Shown here: piece after piece, positions 24,585 through 35,960 of the stretch | Layout: each line of letters opens with the position of its first letter | Position numbering within the stretch: the first letter of the stretch is position 1 | Assembly (NCBI GenBank): GCA_013400115.1 | Contig: VXBP01005604.1 | Location: 91,440 to 155,439, forward strand | Direction: 5' to 3' | DNA from: Rhinopomastus cyanomelas | Taxonomy: Eukaryota > Chordata > Aves > Bucerotiformes > Rhinopomastidae | DNA length: 64,000 nt | The notes under the pieces: generated by a model | What the model was told of the DNA's origin: nothing | Databases searched by the model: none | What the model saw: only the letters and a program-made list of their open reading frames with translations | Made by a program: the position numbers and the translations under genes

Positions 24585-26507
24585 TGCAGTTAGGGTTGTG
24601 GACTTACATTTTGTGACTCAACTGTCAAAGGCCACCTTAGGGTGACCGTCTGCTGCCATTTCAGGCTGTAGCTGCACGTGATTGTCAGGAGTTGCCTTAC
24701 TTGAGGGGAGGAGATTCACTGGGGAAATTGTTCTTGTTGCTTGAGCACAAGAAGCTCAAGTTCAGCTCAATGTCTGAAACAGCATTAAATGACAGGACTG
24801 ATTTAAGCTTCCCTGTGTGCTGTCTGCAGAGCAAACAGGACTCTACTTGAACAGTGTTTCAGAGCATTGCACAGCCTCTAGTCCTAGTGAAGAGGGTATT
24901 TTTAAGTTTTGACAGTCTGATTTTTGGTTTCTTGTGGGAGAAAAAGGTCTCTTCATTTAAATCCCAAATGCACTTGCATAGGTTATGACTTAAAACCCAT
25001 GTTTTGGGTTTTTATCACTCAGATGTTGAAAACCATCCTTGCATCCAACAGCCCACCCAAAGCCTGTTTCTTACCATGGCTGAGGTTTGCTACCACATCC
25101 CTTATTTTTAAAGAACATTAATGCTGGAGATGAAGGATGACGATTAACAACTTTGACTTAAGAGTTTTTTACAGAGCAAAACATAAACAACGAGATGAGC
25201 TCTCCTGGAGTTCTCTCTGCTTTTCGCACACTATTAGGTTCTTCTCCAGTGGTGGGGAAGATCTGCTGGTTCATCTGTAAGGGCAATACAGGACAGATGA
25301 ACCCACAAACTGCCTACTTTGTGTTGTTTTTACCTACTGGTGAAAAATGAGGACACTGAAGATGAACTGCAGATAGGCAGGAGTGGCTGTGCTACTTACA
25401 TCTCAGCACCACCGCTCTACCACTGCAAATGTTCTGTTTTTCTAGTTGAAGAAGTATTTTTCTTAAAAACAAACCCCAACCATGTCTGTATTGAACACAT
25501 GAGCATTCAGCCAACATTGTTACCATCATTTTTACTTCGCTTTCATTATCGTCTTTAATTTAATCTATTTGAGTCTTAAGTCTGCGTAGACTTGCGTTGC
25601 AATAACTAGAATAATTCCACTTCTCTTTAGAATGAATTTCTTAACAGAACTTAATCAAAGATGCAGAACGGCTGTTAAGCAAGGGACCATTAAATGTGAT
25701 TATTTTTTTGAAGGTTCTGTTTACTATTATGGTTGTAATGCTTCCAGTAACTTTAATTTTGTAAAGTAGTGTATAATATTGTAATATTAAATCTTGCTTT
25801 TTCTGAACTCAAACATTTGATCTTCAGTGTGAAGTTATAAATCTTTCACCCGTCTCCTCCCCACTTCTGGATTTGAGACAGGATTTCCTTGTCCTCCTTT
25901 TTACAGTTTGTAATTTTCACTGGTTTCTTCCTGTACAAACAACAGAAGTCATTTGTAACACAGGCAAATGCTTATTTTATCTGTGCTAATTTATCAGATT
26001 TGGCTACTCAATAAAATTAATTGAAAGAACTCCATGCACAGTCCATCAGTCCTTTCTTAGACAATACTGTATCTGATCAATCGAGGCAAATGCCATTCAC
26101 CACCAAGTGATAAATTCTAGTTTTAGCTAAAACATAGTATGAGATGATAGAAATTAAGAGGGGATTTGAGAATTAGTTCCAGCTGACTCAAACTTTTCTT
26201 CTGGCACTGGCTTTTTTTGTCTCTCCAGAGCATCTCTGGCAGTGCTGTCATTCAGTCCTGCCTTGTTTTGTTCTTCCAGTGAGCTGTCCCCAGTTTTACC
26301 TGGTTGGAAGAAGAGCTCAAGAGCCAGTTGACATTGATGGTTGGAATTTAGCCTTCAACAGCGTTCCCAAGATATGGGGATGAATTGTATTGTAGGTAAT
26401 GCTGTATCTTCACCTAACATCCTATTCATTCAGCACCTTTTTGTAAAAGTCATTCCATCTCTCGCTTGCCAGTTGCTTTATGAGCTGTCATTGCTGCTGC
26501 TTCTGGC

Positions 26508-26879
26508 TCATCCTGCCTGAGTTACTGCAGTAGCACAGGACTGACCTCTGTATTTAACAAGGATTTTGAATACAGAGTTGTTGTCATTCTCCAATTCACT
26601 TAGGATCGTGGAAATATTAATTGGACCTGTCAGCACAAAGATCTTCCCCAGTGCATGTAGCAACCTGTCGCTGCTGAATTTCACCACCCTGGCTGCCACC
26701 TCGGTGCGCAGCAGCTGCTGTCCTAGCACTGCTCTTTGGAACTCCAAGGGCAGGGTCTTGAAGCTGAGTCCTGCTTCTAACTGAAGAGCCTTTGGCACAA
26801 CCTCTGAATGAAGGGAGTTGTTCAGTGTCAGGAGTGCAGAGAGTAATAGGGTTGATGTCTTGATGTAAAGTATCCACAC
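26508..26879 (-). other. Unrecognised antisense open frame, 123 codons
   Basis: Open for 372 bases on the minus strand, with a non-repetitive, Leu-rich translation (for example VAARVVKFSSDRLLHALGK). It ends against the CR1 at 26891, which could have truncated it. I do not recognise a family. It may be chance, an exon of an unannotated antisense gene, or a decayed pseudogene. Confidence 0.15.
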
Positions 26880-26890
26880 AACTGTGTTTT

Positions 26891-27128
26891 AGCTGGAACA
26901 TAGGTTCCACATCAATCTGAGGAGGAACTTCTTCATGGTGAGGGTGACAGAGCACTGGAATGGTCTGCCCTGGGGGGTTGTGGAGTCTCCTTCTCTGGAG
27001 ACAGTGAGAACCTGCCTGGCCATGTTCCTGTGCGACTGGATCTAGGGGATCCTGCTGTGTCAGGGGGATTGGGCTGGATGATCTTTGGAGGTCCCTTCCA
27101 GTCCCTGATGTTCTGTGATTCTTTGTGA
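26891..27128 (+). mobile_element. CR1 LINE fragment
   Basis: Plus-strand CR1 (agctggaacataggttccac; ccctgatgttctgtgattc) in the SEC24A-CAMLG intergenic region. Confidence 0.88.
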
Positions 27129-27221
27129 CAGCTATGTCAGTGTTCACCTACGAGAATGCTGTGGCCCAGTTTTCCATGAGTGCTGGAAATGATAGAGCTT
27201 TGTGCACTTAATGCTATGAGC

Positions 27222-27287
27222 AGTTCACTGGATGATCTTAGAGGTCCTTTCCAGGCTCAAATACTCTGTAATTCTGATTCTGTGATG
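27222..27287 (+). mobile_element. CR1 3' tail
   Basis: A 66-base plus-strand tail (actggatgatcttagaggtc to ctgattctgtga). Confidence 0.75.
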
Positions 27288-27452
27288 TTTTGCTGCTTTT
27301 CCATGGTCATGACTTTAACTGTTGATTTCCTACTTAGAGTACTTTTGGTTAGAAACACGAACGTTCACTTATTCTAATACTTCACGTTCTGAATACTTCA
27401 TGTGTTTATACAGAGCACTGCTACCATCTCTCTGTGTGACACGGAAAATCGC

Positions 27453-27640
27453 ACTATAGAATTACAGACTGGTTGGGGTTGGAAGGGAGCTCAGAGCTCA
27501 TCCCCCTGCCATGGGCAGTGACACCTCTCACCAGACCAGGTTGCCCAGAGCCCCGTCCAACCTGGCCTTGGACACTGCCACGGACGGAGCGGCCACAACC
27601 TCCCTGCGTAGCCAGTCCCAGGGCCTCAGCACCCTCATTC
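27453..27640 (-). mobile_element. CR1 fragment upstream of CAMLG
   Basis: Reversed CR1 tail (ttggggttggaagggagctc; ccagaccaggttgcccagag). It belongs to the same subfamily as the copy at 28346-28578, on the other side of CAMLG exon 1. Confidence 0.85.
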
Positions 27641-27849
27641 CCTACCCAAACCCATTTGCACCAGTTTTTAAGCCGTACGCTTCAGGCGATAGTCCTTACG
27701 CAGCACATGGTGGGTTTCCCAGGCTAAAACCAGCACTTTAAACAAACTGAAGGCGGAGCTCCCTGCACCCCAGGCCTCCGCAAGCCCCACCGGTCACCAC
27801 GGCCCCGTCCTTCCCTCGACGCCCCTGAACAGCGCTGACGCGTTCGCCC

Positions 27850-27857
27850 TGACGTCA
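27850..27857. promoter_or_regulatory. CRE (CREB/ATF site)
   Basis: Perfect palindromic TGACGTCA about 210 bases upstream of the CAMLG start codon and 15 bases from a YY1-type motif. The position fits a proximal promoter element; occupancy is inferred. Confidence 0.65.
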
Positions 27858-27947
27858 TTTCCGAGGTGAGGGCGGCCATCTTTGTTGCGGGCGCGGCCCC
27901 AGCAGCGAGCGCTGCGAAGGCGCCCCGGTTCTCTGCCCTTAGCCAAA

Positions 27948-28166
27948 ATGGCGGCGTTGGCTTCAGCGGCTGGAGAGAGGCGGTGCTGGAGCCTGCGCGT
28001 TGGGGCGGGGCGGCCCCATTGTGCGGCGCTGAGGGAGAGTCGCGGCCTGTCCTGCCGGGGATGGAGGGCGGCGGAGGGGCGGCAGCGGCGGGAGCCACCC
28101 CTGTGGTCCCCTCCGGCCTCTCGGCCTCGCAGCGCCGAGCTGAGCTGCGGCGGAGGAAGCTGCTGA
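27948..28166 (+). CDS. Upstream ORF overlapping the CAMLG start
   Basis: ATG at 27948 in strong context (A at -3, G at +4) opens a 72-codon frame. It is shifted relative to CAMLG and ends at 28166, past the CAMLG ATG at 28061. The ATG itself lies in a YY1-type motif, so it may be promoter DNA rather than transcript if transcription starts downstream of it. The product is Arg/Ala-rich and resembles no family I know. If transcribed, it would be expected to lower CAMLG translation. Confidence 0.35.
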   Translation: MAALASAAGERRCWSLRVGAGRPHCAALRESRGLSCRGWRAAEGRQRREPPLWSPPASRPRSAELSCGGGSC

Positions 28167-31100
28167 TGAACTCGGAGGAGCGGATCAACCGCATCATGGG
28201 CTTCCACAGGCCCGCGGCGAGCAGGGGTGAGCGGGGCGGGGGGCAGCGGGGCGGGGTCTCCTCCTGTCATCACGGCAGCCCGCTCTCCGGGCTGGAGAGA
28301 TCGTGGTTTGGCCCTTCAGTGATACCTTCTGCTGCAGTGATCACGGCGTGGTTGGGGTTTGAAGGGACCTCAGAGCTCAATCAGTTCCATGGGCAGCGGC
28401 ACCTCTCACCAGACCAGGTTGCCCAGAGCCCCATCCAACCTGGCCTTGGACGCTGCCAGGGACGGAGCAGCCACAACCTCAGTGGGCAGCCTGTTCCAGG
28501 GCCTCAGCACCCTCACGGGGCAGAATTTTTCTTGAAGAGCTAATGTAAATCTCCTCAGTTTTATCTTAAAACCATCTCCAATGTAGTGCTGAAGTGAAGT
28601 GTGACCTTTCCAGGTCCTTGGGAGATCCCCAGATAAAATCCATGTGCCCACAAAACCATGGTGGGAGCAGATCGTGGGGCTCGTTCCTGTCCTGGCACAG
28701 TGCAGGCAAGCTGTCATTTGTCTTCAAGGAGTTTTTCATAGTTGAAGAAGCAATGAGTCTCCCCCACAGTAACCTCTTGCTTTCACTGCTGTATCTTTGT
28801 ATCAACCTTTTCTCTCACTTGGATAATAACTGGTTGCTGGGTGTCTGTGGTTGACACAGAGAATTTTCTTGCAGATTCATAGGTCATTTGTATTTCTGTA
28901 CAGACTTGGAGCAGCCAACTGCCTTGTCAGGAAGTTCTCAGACTTGGGTTTACAGGGATGACCATAAACCATGAATGAGTCTCCTTTAATACTGAAAAAT
29001 ACGTGTCAAGTGTTGGTCCTTCCACTCTGGTAGGAGCAGCCCTGTTCTGTCTCTCTCTTGTTTGGTTTGTGTTCTCTGGCATCACCTCTTTTGCTGTAAG
29101 AAGGGATCTTTTGGTCAGTACAGGGCAAGTTAACACTGCTTTCCCTTTGACAGTAGGGAGGAACCAGCCTGAGCACGTTTCCCCTATTGCCTGCTCATTT
29201 ATCAGCCTTTAGTGCTCCTTCGGTGTGATTCACTTTCTGTAAGTCTTTGTCCTTTTTGAGGACATGCTGTGTACTTGGAGCAACATCTCCTCTTGTGCGG
29301 CAGTGGGGTTGCAGTGGTCCAGTGTTTCCATCTCCCCATTGCTGCCTGACTGCTTCAGCTTCTGCCCTGCAGTGCTCAGCTTTCTGTCTGGTGTCTATGC
29401 CATTTCCCAAGTGCTCTGCAACACAAAGCATGTGGGATGTGTAGGGTTCTTTGTAGGCTGGCGGAGTGGAGCCAGGAGTATGCTGAGTGCAGTTCTATAA
29501 AAACAATTTCAGTGAAGCCAGTGAGTATTTTCAGCCAGGCTGTGCTTTCCCTTTTCTCTCCCATCACCCTGGGGTGTAACCTGAGTGTAAACCTTTCCCT
29601 TGCTACACAAGCAGGTTGTGAAACAGGAGCTGATCTTTTGAGGTCCCTTCCAATCGCTAACGATTCTATGATTCAGTATGTCAGATGGCTTTGTGATTAA
29701 TACTGAGCACATTTATTATTCATAATCATCCTTTTGACTTTGGCAGTGGTGACATCAACCCAGGACCCTGGTCCGGTGTGCTGTTCCTTTGTTCCCAGTG
29801 TGCATAACTCTGTATTTTTGTTCTCTTCTCTAGATGATGAAAGTCACGCAGAGTCAAAGCTTCAGCACGAACAAGATAAATCCAACTCCCTTTCCATTCC
29901 TTCCGTCTCCAAGCGAATTGTGCTTGGTGATTCTGTCTGTAACGTGGCGGGCACAGCTGACCATGCTGGCAGCATGGTAGACCTCAAAGGGGACAAGGAC
30001 TTGTTCAGTAAAACTCCAGAGCTTGAGGCTGCAAGTGAGCTCCGCCACCGTGCCAGAGGAGAACTGTCATCCGAAGCCACACCGCGGCCTCCCAGACATG
30101 GATTAGAGCAGTACCTGTCCAGATTTGACGAAGCTCTGAAGCTGAGGAACCAGCTGATGAGTGAGAAGCCGAGCCAAGAGAATGGGAATGCAGTGGAGGA
30201 GTTTGACTCTTTCCGCATCTTTAGATTGGTGGGATGTGCTCTGCTTGCCATCGCAGTCAGGGCTTTTGTGTGCAAGTACTTGGTGAGTTCAGGGAATCAA
30301 ACAAACTGTTCTGTTTTGCTAGTTACCTGCAATCTGACTGAGAAATATCCTCTATCTAAGGCTGAAGCCTGTTGGACTACCAACAGTAGTTGGGATTCAG
30401 GCACATGCTGCATTTCCAGCAACTGTGTAAAATCTAAGGAAATCTCTATAGATTCTTTGAGATGAATCTGTGGTGTCCAACACAGCCACTGGATAACAGT
30501 TGAGAGCAGCACTAGTGCTTGAGGAGCAGAAGTTCTGGAGTAGGTCTTGCAGCTTAAGTTCCCTGCAAGCACGAGCTAACTGCTGTTTTTGTTTAGAGTC
30601 TGCAAAAGAGTAACAGTAAGAACAGCAGGAGTTGTCCCAAGATAAGCAGATCCTCCTCATTAATCAGGCTTCTGAGAGAAGCAGTTCCTCAGTACCCAAG
30701 GTATCTGCTAGCTCAGGCGAGGAGGTGTGTGGCTGTACAGGCTGCCACCTCCTGGATCATGGGTCATTTGTACAGACTGCTGAACACTTCTGTCATGTCA
30801 GGGCTTTAGACTCAGAGAAAATAAGGCAGAACTTTTGTTTTGACCTGTAACTTGTGTATTTAGATTGGTAGGATTCAACAGTACTGTTACTATTGTCCAA
30901 ATACTGAGGGTTTTTAACCTAATCTTCTTTGATGACTTGGAATCATAAAATGTCTGTGTTTCCTTAGCAGTTATTTCTGACCCAGTTAATGTTCATATGT
31001 TCTTTTCTGTCCCTTCAGTCAATATTTGCACCATTTCTTACTCTACAACTTGCTTACATGGGGCTGTCCAAGTACTTTCCAAAGGTAAATCTCTTTCATT

Positions 31101-32788
31101 TATTCAGAATTGGTCTAATTCCCTTGTCCCTTGTCCTATCATTGGGTGCCCCTAAGCAGAGCCTGGCTCCATTCTCCTGAGACCTACCCTTCCCATATTT
31201 ATCAACATTCATGGGGTCACCCCTCAGTCTCCTTTTTTCCAGGGTAAAGAGACCCAGCTCCCTCAGCCTTTCCTCAGCAGGGAGATGGTCGCGTCCCCTC
31301 ATCATCCTTGTGGCTCTGTGCTGGGCTCTGTCCAGCAGTTCTGTGTCCCGTGGAACTGAGTGGCCCAGAACTGGACACAATATTCCAGATGTGATGTCAG
31401 CAGGGCAGAGTAGAGAGGGAGGAGAACTTGATCTACTGACCATCCTCAATGAGGCCCAGGATGCCACTGGGAGCATTAAAATGGGGGCACATTAGGCAGC
31501 CCAAGATACCACTGGCCGCCTTGGCCACAAGGGCCCATTGCTGTCTCATGGTTCAGAGATTTAGTCCAGAATTTTTGCGAAGTTTCTCAACAGACCATGT
31601 TCTTCTGTGGTTGGTTTGTTCTGTCAGCAGCTGTTTTGCTTGTGATAGCTGGGTGAAATTGAGGAGGTAGCTCATTTAAAAATGAGAGGGTGTTTTGGTG
31701 TTAAGGGCTCCATCGCTGCTATCAGTTTGAGTGGCACTTTGTAAGAAGGTGTTTATTTGTGTGTGAAACATGCTGCTCATTAGCAAGGTTTGCTGCATCA
31801 TTTGCTTTGTATATTTACACCAGTTAATGTGCTGGAGTGTTTGACTGGTTGATGATTCTGTCAGCTCTGCAGTGCAGAGTGGAGCTGAACGATGCACAAT
31901 CCATAGTTGAAAGGGAAAATTAGCATTTTAAAAGGAATAATGGATGACCTGAGGAGAATCAGAATTTAAGTAAATAATGACTAAACATCATAGTAGTCAC
32001 TCTAAACTGACAGTGGAATTAGCCTTCCAGATGCACCAGCTCATCTGTTGGACGTTTTTCATCTTGTTTCTGCTGTCTTTTGAAAAATCAGCTCTTTGTG
32101 ATTCACGATTTAAAGAGGTGGTCCCTTTTCACAACTTGCATTTACTGCAGTTATACCCAAATGAGGTCAATCCACTTGTTATCCTTCATTTTTGCTCTTA
32201 GGAAACTTAGGAAGGTTATTGGAGGTTAAATTCAATTGGATTAAAAGAAGATACCCAGCAAGTATCATCCAATTAACCAGATGTTTCAGTCAGTGTCATT
32301 TTCTCCTGCCTGTCAGACTTTGCATCCTCAGGACTCCTCATCTTAAGGACAGAAGAACAGCTTTCAGAAGGGTCTGTAGGTATGTCCAAGTTCAGCTCCA
32401 GTGGATCTACAGCAGCACAGGTCTGTAGTGAGGATAAGTGTTGTGGATCCTGGAAGGTGGCTGGACAGATCCAGACCCACTCCTTGGTGAATCTGGAACA
32501 TGCTCAGTTGTGTGTGAAACTGGCACCACATCTGCGACAAGGAAAGCAGAACTGGTTTGTAAGAGCTAAACAAACTCTTGTTTGTTTCTCTTTCAGAGTG
32601 AGAAGAAGGTGAAAACCACAGTGTTAACAGCTGCTCTTCTACTGTCTGGAATCCCTGCAGAAGTGATTAGTCGCTCCATGGACACCTACAGTAAAATGGG
32701 GGATGTTTTTACAGACCTTTGTGTCTACTTCTTTACTTTTATCTTTTGCCATGAACTTACTCTGTTTTTTGGTTCTGAAGCACCATGA
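28061..32788 (+). CDS. CAMLG: CAMLG (CAML/GET2), tail-anchored protein insertion receptor, 4 exons
   Basis: CAML with GET1/WRB forms the ER receptor for GET3/TRC40 and inserts tail-anchored proteins; it was first described as a cyclophilin ligand modulating calcium. Coding exons 28061-28226, 29834-30282, 31019-31084 and 32597-32788 join in frame to 290 residues, close to the mammalian length. The cytosolic N-terminus has an Ala run, then the basic GET3-binding helix near residues 22-36 (SASQRRAELRRRKLL). A conserved block HGLEQYLSRFDEALKLR precedes the membrane part. Three hydrophobic segments lie at about residues 187-205, 206-222 and 264-281. The start was chosen because the frame upstream has no in-frame ATG and this ATG places the basic helix as in the family. 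The last ten residues (LTLFFGSEAP) look more divergent than the rest. Confidence 0.97.
28346..28578 (-). mobile_element. CR1 fragment in CAMLG intron 1
   Basis: Reversed CR1 tail (cgtggttggggtttgaaggg; ccagaccaggttgcccagag), about 120 bases after the exon 1 donor. Closely related to 27453-27640. Confidence 0.85.
29630..29676 (+). mobile_element. CR1 3' tail
   Basis: A 47-base tail (gatcttttgaggtcccttcc to gattctatgattcag) in CAMLG intron 1. Confidence 0.75.
31121..31553 (-). mobile_element. CR1 fragment lacking its 3' end
   Basis: Reversed CR1 beginning in the 'cccttgtcctatcattgggt' block rather than at the usual terminal repeat, through to 'ggccacaagggcccattgct'. It starts about 36 bases after the CAMLG exon 3 donor. 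Confidence 0.85.
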
Positions 32789-33260
32789 TGGCTGTAGAAT
32801 TCTCCGCAGTAGTTACCCTAAAGCTTTCAGTGGACTGTGTTCCTGTAACGTCTGGCTGTGCGGACAGGTTTAAACCTTCATTAAAATTCTTACCCGTTCG
32901 AATGCTTGAAAGGAGCCTTAAAATTTCAGTCATATTGGGAAAAGAAGTTCAGGGTCCCAGGCTGCCAGCTGTGTTCGTTCAGTTTATTGAAATCCTGTGG
33001 CTGCTTATTACAATGTGAAGAATAGGACGCAAGTGTCAGTGGGTGATTTGGTTTAGTTAGACGATGCCCTTAGCGGACTCCATAAACATTTACAAAGCTG
33101 CCTTTGTTCTTTTCATGGAGAACAAAGAGAATTCCTTCAGCAGAACCATATATATCCATGTATGTATCTCAACAGGATGGCTGTAGCTAACAACTGCATT
33201 TTGTGGTGTTCCCGTATTTTTTTTAAAGAAAGCTCTAAATAAAAGACATCCCTGTAATTC
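32789..33260 (+). other. CAMLG: CAMLG 3' UTR
   Basis: Follows the TGA at 32786-32788. AATAAA at 33238-33243 is the first good polyadenylation signal, giving a 3' UTR of roughly 470 bases. No CR1 lies inside it. Confidence 0.65.
33238..33243 (+). terminator. CAMLG: CAMLG polyadenylation signal
   Basis: Canonical AATAAA about 450 bases after the stop codon. A TG-rich segment follows within about 40-60 bases. Confidence 0.55.
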
Positions 33261-35320
33261 AGAATGTTGAACCAAGTAGCTGCTTCTGGATGATGTGGGT
33301 GAAACCTGCCACGTTGTCCTCCCTGATCCTTGCCTTGCTGTACATTGTGATTGTGATTCATTTCATTCCATGATTATAAGCTAAGCAAAACCAACAGCGA
33401 AATGAAAAAAAAAGGCTTAAAAATTGAAAAAGTGAGAGGAAACAAAATTGTGGATCTCGCCTGTTGGGGAGCTCCCAGCAGCCTGAGCCCAGCGTAGCTC
33501 GTCCACGTGGCTTTTGCCCTGCTGCCTTGTCATTAGTTCATCTCATGAGGGAGACGTTGGGTGTGTTGGCAACCATCGAATGTTTGGTCTACTGTATCTA
33601 AAACTGATAAGGGAACTATTTACTCTTTATTTCTAGCCCCTCGCAGCATTGTGTAAGACAACTTTTCATATGACTTTGATTTCTGCAGGTTATTACCAGA
33701 CATTTGTCTGCAAACAGGATCTTAACTGCGGAGTAGCTGGGCTCCTGCTGTGGAATTACAACCCTGCAGTGATGGTCTTTGATTCGGCAGAGCTGTTTGT
33801 GTTCATGTTTCTGGTGTGTTTCTGAAATTGCCCCAGTGAAATCTCAGTAGCCTGTCCCGTTTGCATCCTGTGTACTACAAGTGACAGTGAAATAGAAAGT
33901 AGAGCTTTGACTTCTGTGTGAAGATGCTCAGAGAAATGGGAGAAGCCACATCCCTGGAAACATCCTAAGTCAGGTTGAATGGGGCTCTGAGCAACCTCAT
34001 CTGGTGGAACACATTCCTGCTTAGTAGAGGGGGTTGGACTAGATGAGCTGTAAAGGTCCTTTCCAGATGATTCCATGATTCTGTGATCTGTGTATAAAGG
34101 GAATTGGTTTAAAGGATTGTTTTCCATGGATGTCCTAACACATAGGTGGCAGGAAGACAAATGCAGCTTAATCCTGTCACTGGATGAAGTAGCAAATGCC
34201 CTTGCTCTCAATCTTGACTGAATTTTGCACAGCAAGAGGGAGGCCATGGCATTCCAAATAGCTTTAAAAGCTGATAGCCTGTGAAATACTTCTCTGTAGC
34301 TAAATCTGTTAATATTTCCAGCTTGAAGGTGTCTGTTTAGAATCTGGACTTTCAGGTATTTTGGGCCAATGCCTGTTTTTTAGTGCAGGGAAACACCTGT
34401 TTGTCTTGGTATTTGTCTGCAGAAATGTTTTTAGGGACCAGAAAGTGTTTGGCAATGTCTCTTTAAAGTAAATGCCTACACTTTCTGCTTCATCTTTTCT
34501 GTTAAAGCTTCCTGCTATAATTTGAGCGCTGCCTTTCTGACTCATAAGTTAAATGTGTGGTTGTTCGTGGCATGAAAACAAATTTTTATTTGATTTGACA
34601 GTTTTCGTTGTTTTACTCATTATTTTACAGTGAGTATAGTGGTATAGGTGTCCAGGCTGGGCTGTAAAAGATTCTGACTTGGGTCTACTAGCACTGCTAT
34701 TTATTCAGAAGCTTTAAATTTGTTGATATTAGACTGGAATCTTGGCAAACAGAAAGAGATGCCATTGAAATTAAGATGTGTAAAGAATGAATTTGCTCAA
34801 ATGCTACTCTTGTTCTGAAGATTATGTGTCCAAATGTAACACAGATAAGTTGCAAAAATACCTTGTATTAACACCTGCAAAAAGCAATGGGGTTTAAAAC
34901 CTCATAATGAAAATTTTAATTGTAATTAGCTGAATACTAAGAGAAGAGCTGCTTCACCTACTCTAATCAAGCAAGGAAATACAAAACCAGGTTTTCCTCT
35001 TGCTATGAGACCTCACCTGGAACTTTTCAGCCTATTGACTTTGGTTGAGGACCTCAGGAAGGGCTGGCAGAAGCTTCTTGCCCCTGGGCGAACAGACAAG
35101 GTGCCTGGTGGGGCTGGTGCAAAGTGATGCTTTGGTCACCTTTGGTCAAGAAACGAATCCATTTGATTCTGTTTTTACCTCTGTTCATGTACATAATCCT
35201 ATTTAATGTTTATTGCCAAACAGATTGTTTTCTATTAAAAGTACCTTTGTTACCCCCTTCCTTGGCGGTTTGTCCTGGCTTGTGGTGCACAACAGACACC
35301 TTGCACTGGAAGTCACGCTT
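33261..35320. other. CAMLG-DDX46 intergenic region
   Basis: About 2 kb with no recognised gene. One plus-strand CR1 tail sits at 33938-34088. The remainder is AT-rich unique sequence up to the DDX46 CpG island. The long open frames over the island (35124-35950, both strands) result from GC-rich composition and are not genes. Confidence 0.7.
33938..34088 (+). mobile_element. CR1 3' fragment
   Basis: Plus-strand tail (gggttggactagatgagctg to gattccatgattctgtgatc) between CAMLG and DDX46. Confidence 0.8.
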
Positions 35321-35329
35321 AGACTGGGT

Positions 35330-35960
35330 TCCAAGGGGTAGCTGCGATAAGCGGGGAGGCTTTGCCCGTTTGGGGATGTTGGCTGGTTTAGGGTTTTGCC
35401 CGTTTAGGGGGCGCTGCCGCTTCGGCTGTTGCAACTGCGAGGGGGTGCGTTGCGCCCTCCGGCCGCCGCGGGGCGCTGCAGGCTGCGAGCGGGCAGGAAG
35501 CAGCGGGCGGGCCCTTCCTGCCGCTCCTCTCGTTGTCCCGAGCGCTGGGGCGCGGAATGGCCGCCGCCGTGTAACCAAGAGGCCGCGCTGCAGCCGCCAT
35601 GGGCCGGGAGTCCAGGTGAGAGCACGAGGAAAGGGGCCGGGGCACACGCTGCGGGCCGCTCCGGGCTTCGTCGCTCCCTCAGAGAGGGGCTTGGTGCCAG
35701 TCGCTGCGTGGCGGGGAACAAAGGGTGGCGGCGGGGAGCGCTGAAGGCCGCTACGGCAGGGCCCGGCCCGGTGGTGCCTCCGAGGGCAGCGCTGGCGGCT
35801 CTCAGGCTGGGGCTGGGGCTCGGGCTCCAGGGTCTGGGCCGGGTTCGGGATCTCAGGGCTGGGCTTTTAGGGTCCCGGCGGGTGCCGAGGCCGCCACAGG
35901 AACCGGTCGCGGGGTACGGGCGGCGCTTTGGGCCGAAGTGCTGGGGCTAAAGGGTGCAAA
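35330..35960 (+). promoter_or_regulatory. DDX46: DDX46 CpG-island promoter
   Basis: A sharply bounded GC- and CpG-rich block contains the DDX46 first exon and start codon. A YY1-like GCCGCCATGG sequence overlaps the start codon (about 35594-35602). No TATA box is evident. It is the only promoter-like sequence between CAMLG and DDX46 exon 2. Confidence 0.8.

Larger units (their letters stand above)
23520..27845. other. SEC24A-CAMLG intergenic region
   Basis: About 4.3 kb without a recognised gene. It contains a 30-bp tandem duplication (24525-24584), CR1 pieces at 26891-27128, 27222-27287 and 27453-27640, and an unrecognised antisense open frame at 26508-26879. It is AT-rich until about 27750, where the CAMLG CpG island begins. 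No tRNA, snRNA or other RNA gene was recognised. Confidence 0.7.
27750..28300 (+). promoter_or_regulatory. CAMLG: CAMLG CpG-island promoter
   Basis: A CpG-dense stretch spans the presumed CAMLG start site and first exon. It has no obvious TATA box. It contains a perfect CRE (TGACGTCA, 27850-27857), a YY1-type site in reverse orientation (GCGGCCATCTT, 27872-27882) and a second YY1-type site in forward orientation (AAAATGGCGGC, about 27945-27955). This layout is typical of a housekeeping promoter. The exact start site cannot be set from sequence. Confidence 0.8.

Noticed and set aside
35124..35950. Open frames of up to 206 codons on both strands over the DDX46 CpG island
   Set aside because: GC-rich DNA is poor in stop codons. 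The frames overlap each other, lack splice partners and resemble no family. The real coding content here is only the 17-base first exon of DDX46.
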